Shown: positions 1-9,482, numbered from the stretch's first letter. The stretch: DNA of 64,000 nucleotides from Neotabrizicola shimadae (GCF_019623905.1 NZ_CP069370.1:3955001-4019000); one strand, 5' to 3'. The notes: generated by a model not told the origin, from the letters alone. Made by a program: numbers and translations.

Positions 1-551
1 GCGGGTTCGGGATCGAGCGGGCCCGTCAGTGTCATGTGGAAGCGAAACTCGTCCATCACGTAGGGGTAGCCCCAGAGGTCGAGCAGCCGGCGCTGGTTTG
101 GTGTGAGCCGGTCCGGGCGGCGGCGCGCGATGTCTTCCGGGGTGAGCGGCGCGCGGAAGCGGTCGAGGTCGGCCACGCAGCGGGCGGCCAGGTCTTGCAG
201 CGCGTCCGATGGGTCGGCCGGGGTAAGCGCGAGGAATCTGCCGACGGGCGTGAGCGCGAGGCCGGTGAGCGTGACGGGCGCGAGCCGCGTGGCCAGGACG
301 GCAAGGGCCGCGTCCAAGGCTTCGGCGGTGGTGCCGGGGGCAAGCCGGAACGGAGCCTTGAGCGTTGCGTGAAAGCCGTAGCGCCGGGGTTCGTCCGTGA
401 TCTGCGCGCGCGGCAGCGGAAGCGGCGGAAGGTCAGGCGCGGGCGGTTCGGTTCCGGCCACGGCATCCCAGCCAAGCCAAGCTGATGAAAAGGCAAAGAA
501 ATCCGCGTCGGATGGCAGGTGATAGACGGCGAAGCGCGGGTCGATGGTCAA
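1..551 (-). CDS. DUF1045 family protein (2H phosphoesterase-like), partial
   Basis: The reading frame is open from a TTG at 551 to the window edge, so the 3' end is missing (183 full codons present). It carries the two H-x-T motifs of 2H phosphoesterase-like proteins: YGFHATLKAPF near residue 61 and FRFHMTLTGPL near residue 172. The N-terminal pattern FAVYHLP...AWLGWD and the late WGYPYV motif are typical of DUF1045, which is often annotated as a phosphonate-metabolism protein. No phosphonate genes are visible here, so that role is unsupported. No ATG gives a better start; TTG begins LTIDPRFAVY, which fits family N-termini. Family call is firm, exact function unknown. Confidence 0.85.
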   Translation of the reverse strand, partial: MTIDPRFAVYHLPSDADFFAFSSAWLGWDAVAGTEPPAPDLPPLPLPRAQITDEPRRYGFHATLKAPFRLAPGTTAEALDAALAVLATRLAPVTLTGLALTPVGRFLALTPADPSDALQDLAARCVADLDRFRAPLTPEDIARRRPDRLTPNQRRLLDLWGYPYVMDEFRFHMTLTGPLDPEP

Positions 552-727
552 GGCGGGTCTCCGAAACAGGGCGATGGTCGCCTGTCATGCGATGCACCGC
601 AAGCGTGAATGAATGCCGTGACCTTTTCGCGAAGCGTGAAGCGCATTGACGGAGGATTCACGGCGCTGTTGCGAGGAAACAGGCAGGGTAGCGGCAAGTT
701 GGACGCCGTTCATGGGATCATGCTGAA

Positions 728-1588
728 ATGTCACTGGAACCGAACATCGTCAACTCGCTCTGCCTGCGGTTCACTGCTCCCTGTTCCTTCGCAGGCGACC
801 TGGCGCCCGTCCTTGCCCGAGGGCTCGGCTTGTCCCCCGCCGATGTCCAAATGACCCAGGACGGGACGGGCGCCTTTTTTCCGGAGTCACGGGTCCGGCC
901 CGAGCGGGTCGCCGCGCTGGCCCGGGCCTTTGGCCTGGACGTGGTCATACCGGACGCGCCCTTGCGGCTTTCGCTGGCCTTCCTGCCGCGGCCCGGTGCG
1001 CGCGCCGAACGGCTGGCCGGCTGGCTGGCCGAGTTGACCGGGCAGAAGGCCGAGAGGCTGGGCCGCCGGCTGCGCCTGCCGGGTGGGGTGCTGTTCCGCG
1101 ACCTGCCGAGGGCGCAGGCGCTGGATTGGCAGGCGGCCTGCCGCGACCGGCGGGACGTGGATGTAGAGGTTTCGGACGGCAAGGCTGCTGTCTATGACCT
1201 GTTCGGGCCGGTTTCGCTTGTCCTGGCAGCCGACCTGCGCGTCCTTGGACTGGCCGGTTGTGCCGTGACCGGTGCACGAGCCGCCGCGCTGGATGCACGC
1301 ATGGCGCGGTGGCTGGAGCGGCGCCATGGTCAGGCGGCACTGGATCGCGCCTTCCAGCGGTTTGACCTGATGCTGGTGGGGTGTGGGCGGCTGAGCCCGC
1401 GGGAGGCAGCCGACTTTCTCGGCCCGCGCACCGGGTTGAGCTTGGGCGAGATCGGTCGCGCCTCGGCCCTGCGGCCCGTGCCGGTCGAGCGGGGTCTGCC
1501 GCGTGAAACGGCGCTGCGCTTCCAGTCGGACTATGCCCAGATCGGCCTTCCCGTGGCGTTGCGACTTGTGGACGGTCAGGAGGCTTGA
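728..1588 (+). CDS. Unrecognised 286-aa protein upstream of CHAT gene
   Basis: A 286-residue protein that I do not recognise. It has no signal peptide or clear membrane segment. It is rich in Arg, Ala and Leu, with a middle section around LFGPVSLVLAADLRVLGLAG that could be a buried strand-helix unit, and a hydrophilic C-terminus. It ends 31 bp before the start of the CHAT protein gene on the same strand and is probably cotranscribed with it. Codon use resembles its neighbours and there is no competing frame, so it looks like a real gene. A substrate or regulator of the downstream CHAT protein is possible but is only inferred from position. Confidence 0.6.
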   Translation: MSLEPNIVNSLCLRFTAPCSFAGDLAPVLARGLGLSPADVQMTQDGTGAFFPESRVRPERVAALARAFGLDVVIPDAPLRLSLAFLPRPGARAERLAGWLAELTGQKAERLGRRLRLPGGVLFRDLPRAQALDWQAACRDRRDVDVEVSDGKAAVYDLFGPVSLVLAADLRVLGLAGCAVTGARAAALDARMARWLERRHGQAALDRAFQRFDLMLVGCGRLSPREAADFLGPRTGLSLGEIGRASALRPVPVERGLPRETALRFQSDYAQIGLPVALRLVDGQEA

Positions 1589-1619
1589 TCGGCGCCGCGC
1601 GGTTCGGCACCATGTCGCC

Positions 1620-3239
1620 ATGCGGTTCCGGCATTTGATTCAGGTCCTTTTGTTCTGGCTGGTGCCCGCCGTTGTTGCGGCACAAGAGCCCGTGCAGGAT
1701 GATCTGATGTCAGAGGCCTTCGTGGCGGCGCAGGTGGCCAGCACCTCGCAGGCCGGGGCGGCGCTGCGGCAGATTTCGGTTCGAGAGGCGGCGGGCGATG
1801 GCGTCCTGGCAGGCCTGGTGAAAGAGCGCCAGGCGCTGCAGGACCGGTATCGGCGGGTGCAGACCAGCCTGATGGCCCCCAGTGCTGACCGGGTGGCGCT
1901 GGCTGGCGAGGGCGACGAACTGGCGGCGCAGATCGCGGCATTGGACCGGCGGATCGCCGCGGAGTATCCCGACTTCTCGGCCCTGACCAAGCCGGCGGCC
2001 TTGTCGGTTGCAGATGTGCAGGCGGTGCTGCGCCCCGACGAGGCGCTTGTGCTGACCTTCACCGGCGAGGAGACGACCTTTGTCTGGGCGATCTCGAAGC
2101 AGCGGGCGGGCTGGCTTTCGGTGGCGGCCGGGCAGCCCTTGCTGGACCAGGTGGTCAGCGAGTTGCGGCTGGGGCTTGATCCATCGGCCGTGACCCGCGG
2201 TGCGGCGGCCCTGGACGATGCCGAAGCGCCAGCTTCGGGCAGAACCGGCTTTCGACGTGATCTGGCCGAGCGGCTTTATGGCTATCTTTTGCGGCCGTTG
2301 GAGCCGGTGATCGGCCCGGCTGGTACCCTTTATGTGGTGACGGATGGGCCGCTGACGAGCCTTCCGTTTTCGGTACTCGTGACCGAGCCGCCGGTTGGCG
2401 AGGACGATGACCCGGCAGCCTTGCGGGCGACGAAATGGCTGATCCGCGATCATGCGCTGGTGACGCTGCCATCGGTGGATTCGTTGCGGCTGATCCGGTC
2501 GCTTCCGCCGCTGCCAAGCTCGCCGCGCGAGTTCCTGGGCTTCGGTGACCCGGCGCTTGAAGGTGGCACGACGCTGGCGGCCCTGTCGCGCGGGGCGGGG
2601 GTCATGCGCTCGGGCATGGCGGATGTGACGCAGCTTCGCGCGCTGCCGCCGCTGCCGCAGACGCGGACCGAGCTTCTGACGATTGCGGCAACCCTTGGCG
2701 CGCCGGAAAGCGACGTGCGGTTGGGGCCGACGGCCTCGGAGGGGGCAGTGAAGTCGATGGACCTGAAAAGCGCCCGCGTGCTGGCCTTTGCCACGCATGG
2801 GCTGCTTTCGGGCGAGCTGGAAGGGCTGACCGAACCCGCGCTGGTGATGTCGCCGCCGGACCGGCCGTCGAGGGCCGATGACGGGTTGCTGACGGCATCG
2901 GAGATCTCAAGCCTGACGCTGTCGGCCGACTGGGTGCTGCTGTCGGCCTGCAACACCGCAGGAGGCGACGGGCCGGGGGCAGAGGGGCTTTCCGGTTTGG
3001 CGCGCGCCTTCCTGTTTGCAGGGGCGCGGTCGATCCTGGTGTCGCACTGGCCCGTTCGCGATGACGCGGCGGCGCGGCTGACGACCGATACGTTCCGGGC
3101 GCTGACCGAGGGGCGTGCCGAGACCAAGGCGCAGGCCCTGCGTCTGGCCATGCTGGGGCTGATGGAGGATCCGCGCGACCCGAGCCTGGCCGCGCCTTCT
3201 GCCTGGGCGCCCTTCGTGCTGGTGGGGGACGGCGGATGA
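1620..3239 (+). CDS. Secreted CHAT domain protein (caspase-like clan)
   Basis: The chosen ATG at 1620 gives a 539-aa protein with a signal peptide (about residues 1-21, cut after VVAA/Q). Residues 65-115 are helical and coiled-coil-like. A CHAT domain fills the rest: the strand EALVLTFTGEE near 141, LYVVTDGPLTSLPF near 237, the catalytic His in FATHGL (His393), the catalytic Cys in LLSACNTAGGD (Cys444), and the closing SHWPV (476) and WAPFVLVG motifs. Both dyad residues are present, so protease activity is plausible. CHAT proteins usually carry TPRs in the same chain; here a helical-repeat protein is encoded by the next gene, which overlaps by 4 nt. The signal peptide points to action in the periplasm or outside. 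Upstream in-frame starts would bury the signal peptide. Confidence 0.88.
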   Translation: MRFRHLIQVLLFWLVPAVVAAQEPVQDDLMSEAFVAAQVASTSQAGAALRQISVREAAGDGVLAGLVKERQALQDRYRRVQTSLMAPSADRVALAGEGDELAAQIAALDRRIAAEYPDFSALTKPAALSVADVQAVLRPDEALVLTFTGEETTFVWAISKQRAGWLSVAAGQPLLDQVVSELRLGLDPSAVTRGAAALDDAEAPASGRTGFRRDLAERLYGYLLRPLEPVIGPAGTLYVVTDGPLTSLPFSVLVTEPPVGEDDDPAALRATKWLIRDHALVTLPSVDSLRLIRSLPPLPSSPREFLGFGDPALEGGTTLAALSRGAGVMRSGMADVTQLRALPPLPQTRTELLTIAATLGAPESDVRLGPTASEGAVKSMDLKSARVLAFATHGLLSGELEGLTEPALVMSPPDRPSRADDGLLTASEISSLTLSADWVLLSACNTAGGDGPGAEGLSGLARAFLFAGARSILVSHWPVRDDAAARLTTDTFRALTEGRAETKAQALRLAMLGLMEDPRDPSLAAPSAWAPFVLVGDGG

Positions 3240-4723
3240 TCCGGGGGCTTGCGCTGTGGCTGTTGCTTGCGCTGCCCGTGACGGCGACCGAGTTGCCGGA
3301 TCCGAACGACATCCTTGACAAGGCGGTGAGCCTGTCCGCCGCAGAGGATTTTGACGGCGCTTACGAGGTGTTGGCCCAGGGTTTGCAAGCTGCGCGCAAT
3401 GCGGGGGATCTGTCACCCGACTGGGGCATCGTCTTTGCGGTGATGGCAGATACGGTGCGCAACGTGCGCGAGAACCCGGCCTATGCGCTGATGCTGGCCG
3501 AGGAGGGCCTGGCGGTTGTGGCACCGAATGCCGCCGACGCGCAGGATGTGATCGCGATCCTGAACACCTCGCGCAGCTATGCGCTGGCCGATCTGGGGAG
3601 GATGGAGGAGGCGGCGGCCGTGGGGCGGATGGCCGAGCCGTTGCTGCGCGCGGGCATGGGCGATCAGGTGGCAGACGACTACCTGCGCGAAATCGCGTCC
3701 TGGGAGGCCGGGGCGACCACCAAGGAAAGCGGTGTGTCGCCCATGGCACTGGCCGAACGGTCGCGCAAGGATGCGGCCGCGGCGCTGGACGACGGAGATT
3801 ATGCGCGCGCCCTGACCCTCGCCGCACAGGCAATGCTGCCGGTCAATTCGGGCCTGCCGCAGGGGGAGGTGTTCCTCAGCAATGCCGATGCCATGCGGAT
3901 GACGGGGCGGGCGCTGTATGGCATGGGCCGCAAGGAAGAGGCGCTGGATGCGTTGTTGCAGGCGGCGAGCCTTGCCTTCGAACCAGGCTGGGACGAGCTG
4001 GAGGTGCCCGTCTTCTTCGTGAAGGTCGAGGGGGCCGAAGAACAGCTGACCGACCTGATGATCTGGCTGGCGCGCACCCTGATGGACGTGGGCGGCGACG
4101 ATCAGGACTATCTGCTGTTGGCCGGGCGCATGGCCGACATGGCCGGCCGCATGACCCCGACGGGGCCGTCATCCTTTACCACGGCCTATCTGCGCAGTTC
4201 ACTGGCGACGAGACTGGGCAAGCCCGAGCGTGCCGTCGCCGAATTGACGGCAATGGCGGCGAGGGCGCGGGTCGAGGGGATGGAGGACTATGCGCTTCTC
4301 TCCGAGTTCTATGTACAGACCCTGACGGATGCCAATGTCGGTGCGGTCGAGGAGATGGACACCGACGCGCTGATCGCGGCGGCGACAGCGGCCATCGACC
4401 ACGCAAGGGCTAACCCGGCCTCGATCATAGATCCGGGCTTCGTCGCGGCCGAGACGGCGGGGTTCCTGATCCTGACCGACCGCACCGATGCGGCGCTGGA
4501 CTTTGCGCGACAGGCGTTTCAGGCGCGGGTGGACTGGCTGGCGGCCTCGGGTTCGGCCGGGCTGGGGGAAGACGCCTACCGGCGCAACACGCGCAGCCTG
4601 GCCGAGACGCTGTTGCAGGCCGCGAGCCGCAAGGCCGGCACGGGGCCGGGGGCCTTGTGTTCCGATGTCGAAGGGGTGGGTTGTGTCATCATTGTGGAAA
4701 ATCACACAAAATCACCGGGTTAA
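3236..4723 (+). CDS. Secreted TPR-like helical repeat protein, CHAT partner
   Basis: A 495-aa protein whose ATG overlaps the CHAT stop codon (ATGA), so the two are translationally coupled. A short signal peptide (residues 1-18, LALWLLLALPVTA) precedes paired amphipathic helices of TPR type, for example FDGAYEVLAQGLQAARNAG, YALMLAEEGLAVV and DAQDVIAILNTSRSYALADLGRMEEAAAV. A second helical array follows from about residue 175 to 460. It likely supplies the scaffold or recognition part that many CHAT proteins carry in cis. Specific function is unknown; the pairing with the CHAT protein is what the sequence shows, and a physical complex is inferred. Confidence 0.7.
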   Translation: MIRGLALWLLLALPVTATELPDPNDILDKAVSLSAAEDFDGAYEVLAQGLQAARNAGDLSPDWGIVFAVMADTVRNVRENPAYALMLAEEGLAVVAPNAADAQDVIAILNTSRSYALADLGRMEEAAAVGRMAEPLLRAGMGDQVADDYLREIASWEAGATTKESGVSPMALAERSRKDAAAALDDGDYARALTLAAQAMLPVNSGLPQGEVFLSNADAMRMTGRALYGMGRKEEALDALLQAASLAFEPGWDELEVPVFFVKVEGAEEQLTDLMIWLARTLMDVGGDDQDYLLLAGRMADMAGRMTPTGPSSFTTAYLRSSLATRLGKPERAVAELTAMAARARVEGMEDYALLSEFYVQTLTDANVGAVEEMDTDALIAAATAAIDHARANPASIIDPGFVAAETAGFLILTDRTDAALDFARQAFQARVDWLAASGSAGLGEDAYRRNTRSLAETLLQAASRKAGTGPGALCSDVEGVGCVIIVENHTKSPG

Positions 4724-4734
4724 CGCGGTGTAAA
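4720..4734. promoter_or_regulatory. CtrA-like box before motB (degenerate)
   Basis: TTAA-N7-TAAA, one base off the TTAA-N7-TTAA consensus, lies across the TPR gene stop and 35 bp before the motB start. CtrA control is known for this type of alphaproteobacterial flagellar cluster; this single site is weak evidence alone. Confidence 0.35.
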
Positions 4735-4769
4735 GCCCGACCTGCTAGGCTCCTCCCCGGGTGTGAAAC

Positions 4770-5624
4770 ATGGGTGACGGGATGGCAGGGCAGGCGAATG
4801 CCGCGCCAGTCATCATCAAGCGCAAGAAGGTCATCGTCGGCGGCGGCCACCACGGGGGGGCGTGGAAGGTTGCCTATGCTGACTTCGTTACGGCGATGAT
4901 GGCCTTCTTCATGCTGATGTGGCTGCTGAACGCGACAACGGAGAAACAGCGCAAGGGGATCGCGGATTACTTCAACCCCACGGTGCCGATCAACCGCATC
5001 TCTGGCGGGGGCGACGGGGCCTTTTTCGGGGATTCGGTGCTGTCAGAGCAGACCTATGCACAGAACGGCACCGGGGCTTCGGCATCGCTGCCCACCGAGG
5101 ACAGGCAGGCCAGGGGTGACGCCGCCGGCGGACCCAGGCAAGCCAGCGCCGAGGATCTGCGTGTCATCGCCGAGGTCGAGAAGGCACTGGCCGGACGTTC
5201 CGGGGAAAGCATGACCATGCAGCGCCTGCTGCGCCATGTCGTGACCCGGGTCACAGATGAGGGACTGGTCATCGAACTGTACGATCTGCCCGGTGCGCCG
5301 CTGTTTCAGGGCGATACGGCCGATGCCACGCCCCTGACCGAGGCCCTGGCCGACGTTCTTTCGGATGTTCTGGCCAGTGCGACGAACAAGGTTGCCGTCG
5401 CAGGGCATGTGCGGGCCTATCCGGTACCCCTGGCTGAAAGCCCGGTCTGGGACCTGTCCTCGCGACGGGCGCAGGCGGTTCACAAACTGATCACCGCCGC
5501 AGGGCTTGACGATGGGCGGTTCGAAAGGGTTGTGGGCCATGCCGACCGCAAGCCCGCCACCGCTGATCCGACTGCGCTGCGAAACAACCGGATCGAGGTC
5601 ATTCTTCTGCGGAAGGACACCTGA
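4770..5624 (+). CDS. motB: Flagellar motor stator protein MotB
   Basis: A 284-aa stator subunit that anchors MotA to peptidoglycan. A basic cytoplasmic N-terminus (VIIKRKKVIV) is followed by a single membrane helix, AYADFVTAMMAFFMLMWLL, with the proton-binding Asp at residue 38. The stretch after it (EKQRKGIADYFNP) is the usual plug region. The C-terminal half is an OmpA/MotB peptidoglycan-binding domain with GHVRAYP, WDLSSRRAQAVHKLI, VVGHADRKP and ALRNNRIEVILL. Its partner motA is 10 kb away in the same cluster. An in-frame ATG at 4782 is an alternative start. The gene heads the run motB-flgE-flgK-flgL-flgI. Confidence 0.93.
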   Translation: MGDGMAGQANAAPVIIKRKKVIVGGGHHGGAWKVAYADFVTAMMAFFMLMWLLNATTEKQRKGIADYFNPTVPINRISGGGDGAFFGDSVLSEQTYAQNGTGASASLPTEDRQARGDAAGGPRQASAEDLRVIAEVEKALAGRSGESMTMQRLLRHVVTRVTDEGLVIELYDLPGAPLFQGDTADATPLTEALADVLSDVLASATNKVAVAGHVRAYPVPLAESPVWDLSSRRAQAVHKLITAAGLDDGRFERVVGHADRKPATADPTALRNNRIEVILLRKDT

Positions 5625-5629
5625 CACCG

Positions 5630-5644
5630 TTAGGAGAATCTTAG
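5630..5644. promoter_or_regulatory. CtrA-like box before flgE (degenerate)
   Basis: TTAG-N7-TTAG, matching the CtrA half-site spacing but with G for A at the end of both halves. It sits 5 bp after the motB stop and 57 bp before the flgE start, a sensible promoter position. Confidence 0.35.
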
Positions 5645-5700
5645 ATGTGAGGGCGCAGGGTCGCCGCATCGGGAATCGATGCAGCAGAAAGGCGCCCTCG

Positions 5701-7008
5701 ATGACGATTTCCTCTTCCCTCAGCGCGGGTGTGGCCGGTCTCTTTGCCAATGCCACGCGCCTTGCGACAATTTCTGACAACATCGCCAATTCGGGCACCT
5801 ACGGCTACAAACGTGCGCAGGCCGATTTTTCCAGCATGGTCATCAACGATGCACGCGGCGCCGGGGTCTATTCGGCGGGCGGCGTGCGGGCGACCACCAG
5901 CCGACTTATCGAGGAGCGGGGCTCGCTCATCGGCACGTCGAACGCGCTCGACCTCGCGATTTCCGGCCGTGGAATGCTGCCGGTGATGCGCGACACCGGG
6001 CTTGGAACGGCCGTCGGTGACCAGCCCCTGACACTGACTCGCACCGGGGCCTTCCGGACGGATGCCGACGGCGTCCTGCGTACCGAGACCGGACTGGTTC
6101 TTCTGGGGTGGCCGGCCAATGCCGACGGCACGATCCCGGTCATGCCGCGCGATTCGCAGACCGGTCTGCAGCCCGTTGTCATCAATGCGAACCAAACTTC
6201 GGGTGACCCGACCACATCCATCAAGATGGGTGTCAACCTGCCAGCAACCGAGACGGCTACTGGCGCTTCCGGCGATGCCCTGCCGCTTTCGGTCGAATAC
6301 TTTGGGAACCTCGGCACATCGGAATCGCTCGACATCACCTTCACGCCGACCGTGCCCACCTCGGGCAGTTCCAACGAATGGACCATGGTGATCCGCGATT
6401 CCGCTCAGGACGGCGCGATCATCGGAGAGTACACGCTCACCTTCGATGATAGCCGGGGCTCGGGCGGCACGCTCGCCTCGGTCACCACGGTTTCGGGCGG
6501 CGCCTATGATGCCACAACGGGCGAACTGGCACTGACCGTTGGCGGTGGCCCGCTGTCGATGATGATCGGCAAGCTGGGCGACCAGACCGGGCTGACGCAA
6601 CTGTCGGACAGCTTCGCGCCCGTCTCGATCACCAAGGACGGCTCGCCGGTAGGCAACCTTACGGCGGTCGAGGTGGACGAGTCCGGGTACATCATGGCGA
6701 CCTACGACACCGGCTTTATCAAGCGGATCTACCAGATTCCGCTGGTGGACGTGCCAAACCCGAACGGGCTCGTTTCTCTCTCGGACCAGACCTACCAGAT
6801 GTCGCAAAGCTCCGGGTCGTTCTACCTGTGGGATGCCGGTACCGGGCCGACCGGAACGGTGCAGGGCTTCGCGCGCGAGGGTTCCACGACCGATGTCGCG
6901 GCGGAGCTGACGAACCTGATCACGACGCAGCGCGCCTATTCCTCGAACGCGAAGGTCATCCAGACCGTCGACGAGATGCTGCAGGAAACCACCAACATCA
7001 AGCGATAG
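5701..7008 (+). CDS. flgE: Flagellar hook protein FlgE
   Basis: A 435-aa hook subunit. The N-terminal rod/hook motif SLSAGVAGLFANATRLATISDNIANSGTYGYKR is typical, with the ANSxTxGYK signature near residue 37. The C-terminal coil LTNLITTQRAYSSNAKVIQTVDEMLQETTNIKR is the flagellar axial-protein C-terminus. The middle is a hook-specific domain with repeated Gly/Ser/Thr strands. The ATG at 5701 starts MTISSSLSAG, the expected N-terminus; extending upstream would run into motB. It lies 76 bp after motB and 9 bp before flgK. Length is normal for an alphaproteobacterial FlgE. Confidence 0.92.
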   Translation: MTISSSLSAGVAGLFANATRLATISDNIANSGTYGYKRAQADFSSMVINDARGAGVYSAGGVRATTSRLIEERGSLIGTSNALDLAISGRGMLPVMRDTGLGTAVGDQPLTLTRTGAFRTDADGVLRTETGLVLLGWPANADGTIPVMPRDSQTGLQPVVINANQTSGDPTTSIKMGVNLPATETATGASGDALPLSVEYFGNLGTSESLDITFTPTVPTSGSSNEWTMVIRDSAQDGAIIGEYTLTFDDSRGSGGTLASVTTVSGGAYDATTGELALTVGGGPLSMMIGKLGDQTGLTQLSDSFAPVSITKDGSPVGNLTAVEVDESGYIMATYDTGFIKRIYQIPLVDVPNPNGLVSLSDQTYQMSQSSGSFYLWDAGTGPTGTVQGFAREGSTTDVAAELTNLITTQRAYSSNAKVIQTVDEMLQETTNIKR

Positions 7009-7017
7009 GGGGCATGA

Positions 7018-8481
7018 ATGAGCCTTTCGGCCAGCCTGACCAGCGCCTTTTCCGGGCTCGCGGCTCTTTCGCGCATGACAGAGGTCGTGTCGTCGAACGT
7101 GGCCAATGCCCAGACCGCAGGATATGTGCGGCGCGAGGTCGTGCTCAGCTCGCACGGCGCGGACGGGTCGGGGGCCACGGTGCGCGTGTCCGACCTGCGC
7201 CGCGATGTGGACCGGGCCCTGCTCGCAGACCGTCGCGGCGCAGAGGCCGGGGCCGGCGCATCGGGCCGCATCGCCGGTTTCAGGATTGCGATGGAAACGG
7301 GGATCGGCGATGTCACCAGCGCAGGCTCGCTGACCGACCGGATTGCACGGCTGGAGGCAGCGCTGATCACGGCGTCCGGTCAGCCCGACAGCGACAGCTT
7401 TCTCGACAACGCCGTCGCAGCCGCGCGCAAGCTGGCGTCACAGATATCTTCCTCCGCCGAGAGCGTCCAGGCTGAGCGCATATCGGCGGATGCGCGCATC
7501 GCCCAGGGCGTGGACCGTTTGAACACGGGCCTCCGGCAGGTGGCAGACCTGAACGAACGCATCCGGACATTGACGACCGCTGACCGTGACGCCACCGGGC
7601 TGATGGATGAGCGCCAGCAATTGGTGGACCGGCTGGCCGAGTTTGTGCCTCTGCGCGAGGTCGAGCGGGACGATGGGCAGATCGCGCTCTTCACGGCAGG
7701 CGGCGCGGCCCTTCTGGATGGCCGACCTGCAGAGATCGGCTTTCGGCCAACGGCACAGATCACAGCCGACATGTCGCTGGCGAGCGGCGCCTTGTCCGGG
7801 CTGGCGCTGAACGGCGTGGCGATCAACATGTCGAATGGTGCGGGGCTGATGTCCGGTGGAACCCTGGCAGCCGATTTCGCCATACGCGACACGCTTGCCC
7901 CGGAAGCGCAAGCCCGTCTGGACGGGCTGGCGCGCGACCTTGTCGAACGGTTTGCGTCTGCCACTGTCGACCCGACGCTAGGGGCGGGTGACGCAGGTCT
8001 GTTCACTGATGCCGGTGCCCGGTTCGATCCGCTGAACGAGACAGGCCTGGCGCAGCGGCTGGCGGTGAATGCGGCCGTGGATCCCGTTCAGGGAGGCGCG
8101 GTCTGGCGGCTTCGTGACGGCATCAATGCCTCGGCGCAGGGCGCCACCGGGAATGGTACCATCCTGTCTGCCATGTCTGCAGCCTTGACAGAGCCGCGCC
8201 CCACCGGCTCGACCGCCTACCTGAGTGGCCAGCGCAGTTTCGCGACCCTTGGCGCAACCCTCGCTTCGATGACGGTGAACGACCGCCTGGATGCAGAAGA
8301 AGATGCCGTCAGTTCGGCTGCACGCCTGTCGACCTTGACCGAGCTTGAGTTACAGGGGGGCATCGACACGGACCGAGAGATGCAGGATTTGTTGGCGATC
8401 GAGCAGGCCTACGGCGCCAATGCGCGGGTGGTCCAGACCGTGGACCAACTGATCCAGATGCTGCTGGAGTTGGGCGCATGA
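7018..8481 (+). CDS. flgK: Flagellar hook-associated protein FlgK (HAP1)
   Basis: A 487-aa hook-filament junction protein. The N-terminus (SLTSAFSGLAALSRMTEVVSSNVANAQTAGYVRREV) has the axial-protein signature. The region around residues 170-215 (RIAQGVDRLNTGLRQVADLNERIRTL and DERQQLVDRLAEFVPL) is characteristic of FlgK. The C-terminal coil ELELQGGIDTDREMQDLLAIEQAYGANARVVQTVDQLIQMLLELGA closes the protein. It starts 9 bp after flgE and overlaps flgL by 4 nt (ATGA), so the two junction proteins are translationally coupled. Confidence 0.93.
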   Translation: MSLSASLTSAFSGLAALSRMTEVVSSNVANAQTAGYVRREVVLSSHGADGSGATVRVSDLRRDVDRALLADRRGAEAGAGASGRIAGFRIAMETGIGDVTSAGSLTDRIARLEAALITASGQPDSDSFLDNAVAAARKLASQISSSAESVQAERISADARIAQGVDRLNTGLRQVADLNERIRTLTTADRDATGLMDERQQLVDRLAEFVPLREVERDDGQIALFTAGGAALLDGRPAEIGFRPTAQITADMSLASGALSGLALNGVAINMSNGAGLMSGGTLAADFAIRDTLAPEAQARLDGLARDLVERFASATVDPTLGAGDAGLFTDAGARFDPLNETGLAQRLAVNAAVDPVQGGAVWRLRDGINASAQGATGNGTILSAMSAALTEPRPTGSTAYLSGQRSFATLGATLASMTVNDRLDAEEDAVSSAARLSTLTELELQGGIDTDREMQDLLAIEQAYGANARVVQTVDQLIQMLLELGA

Positions 8482-9482
8482 GGTCGGTCGGCTTCGGAGA
8501 CGGCGCCATGGCGGCCGCCTTGCGGCGGCTGACGACCGACACCAAGAGCGACATCGACCGCTATATGACCGAATCGGTTACCGGCATCACCCGAGATGCA
8601 GGCGCCCATCTCGACGGGGACCTTGGTCCACTGGCCGGCCTTCAGGCCGACCTTGCACGCTTCGGGGCGTGGAAGACCAACATCGCCACCGCTGCAAGCA
8701 CCGCGCAGACCATGCAGACCGCGCTGGACAAACTGGATAGATCGGCGGCGAGCTATGGAAACCTGCTTCTGCTTGCGGCCAGCACGGCCACGCAGGCGGA
8801 ATCTGCGGCCACCATAGGGGAAGGCGAGTATCGCTTCGAAGCGGCGATATCGGCACTGAATACCCGATTGGGCGACCGGTCGATCTTTGCGGGCGTTCGT
8901 CCGCAGGGTCCGGCAACGGCCAGTGCGGCCGAAATCCTGGATCGATTGGAGCAACTCGTGTCCACAGCCACCAGCGCGGATGAGGTCCAGACGCTGGTAA
9001 ACGATTGGTTCTCCGATCCCGCCGGCTTCGAGGCCCAGGCCTATCAGGGCGGCCAGGCGCTGGCGCCGGTTCAGATCGGCACGTCCGATACCGCCCGGCT
9101 GGAGGTGACGGCTTCCGATCCGGACCTGCGGGGCACGCTGGCCGGGCTCGCCATTGCGGGCCTGCTGCAGCGCGGCATTCTCTCCGGATCAGAGGTGGCA
9201 AGGGCAGACCTGGCCAAGCGCGCGGGAGAACAGCTGATCGGCGAGCAGACCTCCCGGACTGCACTTGCCGCGCGCTTGGGTGTCGCCGAGGCGGCGATTG
9301 CCGAGGCCGGGATCGAGGTGCAAGCCGGGATCTCGGCCACCGAGATTGCCCGGGTCGAGCTGATCGGTGTCGATCCCTACGAAACGGCAACACGCCTGCA
9401 ATCGGCCCAGAGCCAGCTGGAAACGCTCTACGCCGTCACCGCGCGGCTGTCGCGCTTGAGCCTTGTGGACTACCTGCGATGA
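8478..9482 (+). CDS. flgL: Flagellar hook-associated protein FlgL (HAP3)
   Basis: A 334-aa flagellin-like junction protein. It begins MRSVGFGDGAMAAALRRLTTDTKSDIDRYMTES and has the long helical coils of FlgL/flagellin at both ends, including RLQSAQSQLETLYAVTARLSRLSLVDYL at the C-terminus. The internal RLGDRSIFAG resembles the FLFGG-type motif of FlgL. The N-terminus lacks a canonical flagellin start, which is common in this family in Rhodobacteraceae. It overlaps flgK and flgI by 4 nt each. Position after flgK strongly supports the call. Confidence 0.88.
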   Translation: MRSVGFGDGAMAAALRRLTTDTKSDIDRYMTESVTGITRDAGAHLDGDLGPLAGLQADLARFGAWKTNIATAASTAQTMQTALDKLDRSAASYGNLLLLAASTATQAESAATIGEGEYRFEAAISALNTRLGDRSIFAGVRPQGPATASAAEILDRLEQLVSTATSADEVQTLVNDWFSDPAGFEAQAYQGGQALAPVQIGTSDTARLEVTASDPDLRGTLAGLAIAGLLQRGILSGSEVARADLAKRAGEQLIGEQTSRTALAARLGVAEAAIAEAGIEVQAGISATEIARVELIGVDPYETATRLQSAQSQLETLYAVTARLSRLSLVDYLR

